Assembly (NCBI GenBank): GCA_027578815.1
Contig: JANBTH010000284.1
Coordinates: 1-22,371, forward strand
DNA length: 22,371 nucleotides
Origin: Coemansia sp. RSA 1804
Taxonomy: Eukaryota > Kickxellomycota > Kickxellomycetes > Kickxellales > Kickxellaceae
Reading direction: 5' to 3'
In this document: in pieces, positions 17,089 to 22,371 of the stretch
How the letters are laid out: each line of letters starts with the position of its first letter
How positions within the stretch are numbered: the first letter of the stretch is position 1
Position numbers and translations under genes: made by a program
Notes under the pieces: model-generated
Seen by the model: the letters and a program-made list of their open reading frames with translations, nothing else
What the model was told of the DNA's origin: nothing
The model's database searches: none

Positions 17089-18725
17089 ATGGACAATAGA
17101 ACAGGCGATAATAAAGACGGCGACTTGAACAGATCGAGGCTGATCTGTCTTGACACCGAATCCAGCATCTGTCTGGCTGTCGATAGACCGACAGACCCTT
17201 TGCGCACAACCGACGCTGCCACCCAGACCACGCCCAAGGGGTCGAATTCTAACGTACATTCGGCCATGGCGGACAGACCTCATGGCGCGCCAAAACATCC
17301 CGCCAATGTCTCCTCCGATAGCCATTTTGTTCCGCGGGTACAGGAGGTCAATGGGTCCAGCGACAGCCAACAGCAGCAGCAGCAGCCGCAAAAACAACAG
17401 ACTGGCCGCATCCAGCCGTTGCATGCCAATGGCCTGGCAATGCCCCAGACAGATGAGAGGGAGCTGCGCAACGATGGCACGTCCAAAAGCGAAGTCATGC
17501 CCATGGCTAATACGACAGGCGGCAGAGTATCCAAAGCCAACAAAGGAACAACAACCGCAAGACTAGAAAACCCCAACGACACGTATCTCCACCGCTCGCT
17601 GTCGGACACCGGTGCGGATCTAGATCGCGAGCTGCAGGCGGCCGTTGACATGATGCTGCATGGAAGCAACACGCCGAACACCACGCTTCCCGACCGGTCC
17701 TACCAGTTCGGAAGCATCTCGTCGCGCAATATGCGTCTGATGCCGGCCTACTACGCAGACACCATGTCGCATGCCAGCGGCGGAGGCCAAAGCGCCCAGA
17801 GCGACCGTGCCTTTGTGCCTGGGTCGCAGCAGTACGGCGAATACAGGGATGACGAGCACGCTGAAAATGGCACGCGGATGCAGCGGTTCTGGCAGGGCAG
17901 CAAGCAGCTGAAGCAGAAACTGGCCGAGCGTCTTGCGTGGCGTCGCGAGCGTTCCGGCAACGACGAAGACACAAAGTCACTGGCTTCCATCGAAGATACA
18001 GAGTCGGCGGAACACAAGCGCAGTGCCGATGGGACCGATGGCGATAATCGCAACGATAACAAAGAACCGATGGATCAGCAGCAGCAGCAACAGCAGCAAC
18101 CGAGATTCAAGGGCATGCGATGCTGCCACCCCGAGACTGTGCTCAACTCTGTTGCGCTTACCGCCAGAGGAGGAGAAGGAAGCACGGCAACCTCGATTCC
18201 GATGATTGGCGCATCGCTTGCAAACAACAGGGTTATCGGCCCAGTCGTCAGATATGTGCAGCGGCGCCCATTGACGTCGCTTGGGATTGTGCTGGGTGTG
18301 CTGGTGGGTTTTCTTATTATCATCATTGTCATCCTGGCTGTCGGAGTCTTCCCCTTCTTGATGCGCTCCACGCTTCAGGATCTCTCGCTTACCGTTACCT
18401 CTGTGCGCGCATCGGCGCCGCCGCAGGTATCGCGCGCCCTCAAAATGCGCACCAGCGCACTGTTGCCTGATCAGCAGCAGACTCGCGGCCTGGTTGCATT
18501 CCCTCCGCCAAGCGGAGTGCGGCACAATAAGCGCGCAATGTCGTTTATTGAAATGGGACGAGACCAGGGTCCAGACCGCCGGTCTCCCGCCCCCGCTGCA
18601 TCGATGCTGCAGCATCTGTCTGTGCCAATGACCCACGCCGCAGCCTCCACCCAGGCTCACGCGATGCAGGCTGCGCCCAGCCATCCGCCAGGAATGCTCG
18701 AGCGCCATGATGACCACCATTCACC

Positions 18726-18758
<33 letters not shown>

Positions 18759-19800
18759 CCCTTCCTTACCAGTCGCTCGCGGCCAAATTTCTCCCTCGAC
18801 CGATGACAACGCAAAAGGAGGCAGCAGGGGACCTATGCACTTTGCTCCGCCGCCAATGGCGCCCCATGCGCAACCGCCCAGCAACGGCGGAATCCACCAC
18901 CAGGCACACGCTGCCACGCGGGTAATCATACCGGCGACGGCCACAGCAGCTGCTATTGCCGCCGTCGCACCACCGCCCATTCTCATGCCTGGAATCGCCG
19001 CTACGCCAAACTCAGGGCAATCCACAAATGGTCTGAAGGCACTGGATACCGCAACGGTGGCTCCCACCTCCACGTACATGCTTCAGATAGCAGGCAACCT
19101 GACGTCTGGCGGCCCCATCGGCGTGGATATCGAGTTTACCGAGCCGCTGCGGCTTTACTGGGGCGACACCGAGATTGGGTCGGTTGCCAGCGCTGGGCCT
19201 ATCCATGTTCCGGGGCGTGGCACATCGCAGTGGTCGTGGCCGGCGGTCGAGGTATCCATTCCTGCCTCTAGCGCCGCTACCAAATCAGCCGTCCTCACTA
19301 ATGGTGCAGGGAACGATGGCGCCGCTGGACCACCGCACACTCTGACAGACAAGCGGTTACTTGTTCCCCACGCTACTCCGCCTATTGCTCTGCCGAAGGC
19401 AAACAGTCTACTAGAATCTGAGCCGCACACACCTGTGCAGATGGGTGCGGACAGGGCTGACGATGCTGCTTCGAATGGTGCAATGGCTTCACCAGTACAT
19501 CCTATTAACGGTAATGCTGCGCTTGGTAGAAGCACCGCCGAGGACGCAGCCCGCGACCACAACAGAGGTTTAGGTAAGCGCGACAACACTGCCAGTGGCG
19601 GCTCTTCCTCCGGCCTGACTGTCTGGTTTGCTGCTATCAGAGACAACCGTCCGTTTACCATGGTGTGGAGGTCGCATGTCAAGATCTCGGCTCTTGGTCT
19701 GCATGCAAAGAACGTTGCCTTTGAGAAAATTGTTAATGTGCAGTGCGATGACAAGTCAAAGAACTGTGTCATCACTGACGATGATTCCTCTGCCGCCTAG
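17089..19800 (+). CDS. Single-pass membrane protein with LEA/DUF3712-like C-terminal domain
   Basis: 903 residues in one exon; an in-frame TAA 15 nt upstream fixes the ATG at 17089 as the first in frame. Residues 1-395 are hydrophilic, low-complexity and likely cytosolic, with two Gln-rich tracts and a basic segment before the membrane. One strong membrane span follows at about 398-424 (LGIVLGVLVGFLIIIIVILA). The rest, predicted lumenal, starts with LQDLSLTVTSVRAS, then has a ~230-residue disordered insert with a poly-Gln tract. A beta-rich block follows at about 660-732 (QIAGNLTSGGPIGVDIEF, LRLYWGDTEIGSV). After a second insert (about 735-845) comes NRPFTMVWRSHVKISALG and the C-terminus. The order cytosolic tail, membrane span and LEA-type strands resembles fungal DUF3712/Tag1-like vacuolar proteins. 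That match is by eye and the function is unknown. Confidence 0.6.
18724..18758 (+). repeat. CAG repeat coding poly-Gln in the membrane protein
   Basis: A pure CAG run coding about eleven glutamines, the longest of three Gln tracts in the gene (others near 17370-17400 and 18076-18100). Pure CAG makes it prone to length change. Boundaries are approximate. Confidence 0.75.
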
Positions 19801-20115
19801 ATATTTTTATTTCCTTCTACCGCTTCTTGTCTATTGTTTTCTCTTTATTTTTTTCTCAAGTATCTCTAGTACTTTTTCTATTTCTAGTTATTCCTCTTAA
19901 TTCTACTATGCCGGAATAAACATGCGTTTAGATACTGTTCTTTATTTGTTCCACTTGGTAACCGCGGAGACTACTAGAAAAATTATCTACCATTGCAAAC
20001 ATCCTATAAAACCCTAAAGTGCAAAATCATGTTTTTTCTGGTATTTTATTCTATTCAACAGTGCTACTGTTTTATATACTAGGTTCAAAGAGAAGATTCA
20101 ACTTCAAATGAGCTG
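19801..20115. other. 3' UTR of the membrane-protein gene and start of an AT-rich block
   Basis: T-rich sequence directly after the stop, with AATAAA at 19915-19920 as the likely polyadenylation signal. From about here to the end of the window base composition falls to clearly AT-rich. No gene was recognised in this part. Confidence 0.6.
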
Positions 20116-20383
20116 TCAGAGTTCCAAATCGGCTATTAGGTCTGGATTACGCGACTCAAAATACGTGCCAACTGTAGTACTTTTTGACTTTGGCATTTTT
20201 TCCTCTCCTACCATGATTTTTATTTTTTTTGCCATCTGGGTAATATTTTGCAACCCTATCGTAGAGTTCTTTAAGCTTCTCAGTTTTAAGCACATGAAGT
20301 GTTGTTGTGTTAGACACTGGCTTACCTGGTTTAGAGTTCTTTGCATTATTCGCACGTAAGAAAAATGAAATTGTTTCACTCAT
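20116..20383 (-). pseudogene. Ubiquitin-like mini-gene, unit A (frameshifted)
   Basis: The start (MSETISFFLRANN) is in one frame and aligns with unit C up to YYPDGKK. Thereafter similarity continues in another frame (KKIKIMVGEE and KSTTVG), ending at 20116. The switch falls at a run of eight A on the minus strand (20230-20223), where unit C has seven (22029-22023). One base is thus gained relative to unit C. Read straight through, the product is 75 residues with a scrambled, basic end. A homopolymer sequencing error is an alternative. Family: ubiquitin-like, Tsc13/TECR N-terminal type, as for unit C. Confidence 0.65.
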
Positions 20384-20502
20384 TTCTATTACTTGTAGCT
20401 TGCTGTTATTTCTTTTACTTCAACTGTGGTTTAAATATGAATGTAAATTTAAATGTGGGATAGAGGAATTGTAGTTTCAAGAAAGTCTCTCCATGCTGCT
20501 TG

Positions 20503-20509
20503 TTTTATA
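20503..20509 (-). promoter_or_regulatory. TATA box of unit A
   Basis: TATAAAA on the minus strand, 126 bp before the unit A ATG. It aligns with the TATA boxes of units B and C. Confidence 0.5.
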
Positions 20510-21082
20510 TCTGCCTGGAAGCTAGCTGTATTCAGTCATTATATTTAATTTGCACTGCAAGACTGCATTTTCTTTGTGTGGGGACAATTTGCTAATAATA
20601 AAATTCACATGAATGGCAGAAGATAAGGCTGGCTTTTAGAATACACGCATATAACTGGTATTTTTAAAGTTTAATAATTTGAATAAGCAATGCGAAATTT
20701 TAAAAAGTAATTTAAAATAGGACAGTTTAAAAGGTTTGAGTTATGACGTCTATTGTTTTCATGACCATATGGATTTCATTAAGACAACAATGGTTCATGT
20801 AGTCTTTAATACTGCTAGCACTCATGCTTTCAATATTTTAAAGAGAACTCAAGCCAAATGGCAGATTCAGACATCCTAGTATCAAGACCACAAGTCAAAT
20901 ATTACGGATGGGTAGCTAGTAATTGTTAAAAGAATGAAAACGGAAAACTTTAAGAATACGAGAAACTGAGAAATAATGAATGTGGAAGTGGAATTATGAT
21001 TTTACTTTGTCCAAAACTTAATCGTATCCTTGATTGATGATTAGTTTCCATTTCTACTAAGGACTGAGCCAAGCGTGAAATT

Positions 21083-21280
21083 TCATGTAAACTTTGTATT
21101 TCTATCTATTCGAAGTCCAAAACTCGCGCCTCCTGGAAATTCTTCTGCAACCCTCCTAAAGAGCTTTTCAACAGTAACACCATCAGGCATGTCAAATGTT
21201 TTTGTGGTGTTCACTTTTCTACCTGGCGTGGAGCCCTTTCCTCTTTTTGCTTGAATTCTGAATAAAGTCCTATTATCCAT
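21083..21280 (-). pseudogene. Ubiquitin-like mini-gene, unit B (truncated)
   Basis: 65 residues (MDNRTLFRIQAKRGKGSTPG...) aligning with unit C from the start to about residue 50, then ending FGLRIDRNTKFT and TGA. Unit C continues for ~25 residues (DEKATVDSV...) that have no counterpart in this frame. FGLRIDRNTK is like the strand that follows the helix in TECR ubiquitin-like domains (pattern LRLD--GK). The last beta strand of the fold is missing, so it should not fold normally. It could still be a short expressed peptide. Confidence 0.55.
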
Positions 21281-21378
21281 TTTTATAATTTATAGCTAGT
21301 TGTTCTTTACTTTAAATGTGTCTTGAATATGAATGTGGGAAAAAATTGTAGTTTTAAATGAAAAGCCCCTTTACCTTC

Positions 21379-21385
21379 TTTTATA
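21379..21385 (-). promoter_or_regulatory. TATA box of unit B
   Basis: TATAAAA on the minus strand, 105 bp before the unit B ATG, in the same relative place as in units A and C. Confidence 0.5.
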
Positions 21386-21924
21386 GCATCTTGAAGGCTG
21401 TCTTTCTGCATTCTTTAAACCTAATAGGCAGCATTGGTTTGTATTTTTCCTACTATGGATTAAAGTACAATATGCCCAATATATGTTTCAGAAATACGTA
21501 GGAATATCTGCTTATGTTTCCATTTCTACTTTGCCTTTTTTTCATTGGTAGTGCTCTGTCTATAAATATGTACAGACATCACAATGACAATTTATTGTAT
21601 AAAATTTTAAGAGTGATATCATATTAATTTTTTCATTAATTTGGAAACAAAGTGTATTGAGAAAAAACTACAATGAAACACAGTTTGAAAATATTTAGTT
21701 GTAATAAATGGTTTTATGGTCATATGAACTAGATTACGACAAAATGAGTTCACTAAGCCTGTAATACTGTTAACACGCATTGTACCACTGTAGCAAATAC
21801 CTATTGTCTAGCCACACTATTCCTCAACATTGACAACTTTGAAGTGCCATTGTAGATGGTGCATTTCTGTTTCTATTATGAAAAATCCAACTAAACGACG
21901 GGTTCTGATATGTTGGTATTAAGA

Positions 21925-22173
21925 CTATGGACTGGCCTTTAAGCTTGTCCCATATCTCTTAGAGACACTGTCAACTGTAGCCTTTTCATCTAACAAAGGT
22001 GTGCCTCCCGCTGTAATTAAAATTTTTTTGCCTTGTGGGTAATATGGTGCAACTTTGCCATAGAGCTCTTTAACAGTTGTAGCTTCAGGCAGATCAAGCG
22101 TTGTTGTAACAGACATTGGTTTATTTGGTGTAGAGCCTTTTGCTTTTTGTGCTTCTAAGTGCAATTCAACCAT
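21925..22173 (-). CDS. Ubiquitin-like mini-gene, unit C (Tsc13/TECR N-terminal-domain type)
   Basis: 82 residues, the most complete unit. The pattern is beta-grasp-like: strand (VELHLEAQKAKG), strand (SVTTTLDLPE), helix (TTVKELYGKVAPYYP), strand (KKILITAGG), then a short strand and turn (PLLDEKATVDSVSKRYG). The combination of a TLD-P--TTV-ELY helix, YYP and KRYGTSLK most resembles the N-terminal ubiquitin-like domain of very-long-chain trans-2-enoyl-CoA reductase. In that enzyme the domain runs straight into a conserved -LKVKDLGPQ- segment and membrane spans; here ASP and TAG follow instead. No good splice donor is visible after it. Codons end mostly in A or T, unlike the G/C-ending codons of the other genes. 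It may be a stand-alone ubiquitin-like protein, a first exon, or a truncated copy. Confidence 0.5.
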   Translation of the reverse strand: MVELHLEAQKAKGSTPNKPMSVTTTLDLPEATTVKELYGKVAPYYPQGKKILITAGGTPLLDEKATVDSVSKRYGTSLKASP

Positions 22174-22283
22174 ATTACTTAATTTTATAATATGTAGCTA
22201 GTAATTTTAAACTCTAAAATATGTTTTTAATATGAATGTAGAAAGATAAAACTGTGGTTTAAATGTAACCCTCATTCATCTTG

Positions 22284-22290
22284 TTTTATA
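22284..22290 (-). promoter_or_regulatory. TATA box of unit C
   Basis: TATAAAA on the minus strand, 117 bp before the unit C ATG. Confidence 0.5.
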
Positions 22291-22371
22291 CCTTCCCAGA
22301 GGCTGTCACTCTGCAATCTTTAGGATTAATGTAGAGTCAAAGCTGTACCAATGAATGTCATTTTAATTAAT

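Larger units (their letters stand above)
20116..22371 (-). repeat. Three tandem, diverged ~0.9-kb units each with a ubiquitin-like mini-ORF
   Basis: Start codons at 20383, 21280 and 22173 are spaced 897 and 893 bp apart, all on the minus strand. Upstream segments align across the three units: TTTTATA, then AATATGAATGT, then TAGCTAGT-like sequence near the ATG. The tails also align, for example CTAGCAGTATTA with TTGTCTTAAT and CATATGG at 20755-20820, matched by a similar stretch at 21717-21778. The duplicated unit therefore includes promoter, ORF and 3' flank. Divergence is high, so the duplications are old or fast-evolving. The right edge of the array is cut by the window. Confidence 0.8.

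Noticed and set aside
20116..22371. CRISPR array or LTR retrotransposon as explanation of the ~0.9-kb repeats
   Set aside because: Units are far too long and diverged for CRISPR. No terminal repeats, primer-binding site, polypurine tract or gag/pol coding was seen; a tandem gene duplication explains the pattern.

Overview
The window is eukaryotic nuclear DNA, most likely from a fungus. Supporting signs are spliceosomal introns with a perfect TACTAAC branch box, a Sec2/Rabin8-type Rab exchange factor, a large cytosolic-type V-ATPase B subunit, RNA polymerase III subunit 2, and a single-pass membrane protein with a fungal LEA/DUF3712-like lumenal domain. Genes are intron-poor, strongly G/C-ending in codon use and rich in Gln, Ser and Ala repeats. 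This would fit an early-diverging lineage such as Kickxellomycotina, but that placement is inference from style, not a search.

Layout, left to right: (1) 3-497 (+), the 3' end of isovaleryl-CoA dehydrogenase. (2) 619-2308 (-), V-ATPase subunit B with one intron, tail to tail with gene 1. (3) 2611-5046 (-), ribonucleotide reductase large subunit, with an upstream region holding a TATA box and G1/S-type (MCB/SCB-like) elements. (4) 5779 to about 7962 (-), a Sec2/Rabin8-family Rab GEF whose first exon is not resolved; its C-terminal module is split by a 13-unit Thr-Ser microsatellite. (5) about 8.0-11.4 kb, an unusually long AT-rich stretch with only a weak candidate for a small spliced gene near 9.5-9.8 kb. 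(6) 11401-12061 (+), a UBE2G1/Ubc7-class ubiquitin-conjugating enzyme interrupted by a GC-AG intron. (7) 12210-15692 (-), the second-largest subunit of RNA polymerase III, tail to tail with gene 6. (8) 17089-19800 (+), a large low-complexity membrane protein with a LEA-like C-terminal domain. (9) about 20.1 kb to the window end, an AT-rich block of three tandem, diverged, roughly 0.9-kb units. Each unit carries a TATA box and a short minus-strand ORF for a ubiquitin-like domain resembling the N-terminus of very-long-chain enoyl-CoA reductase (Tsc13/TECR). At least two of the three are broken.

Most genes are unrelated housekeeping functions (leucine catabolism, vacuolar acidification, dNTP synthesis, exocytic Rab activation, ERAD-type ubiquitylation, Pol III transcription); no operon-like logic is expected or seen. 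Two items stand out. One is the tandem ubiquitin-like mini-gene array with its abrupt change in base composition. The other is a 16-bp sequence shared exactly between the upstream regions of the RNR large subunit and the Pol III subunit 2 gene, with a third partial copy 57 bp away from the latter.
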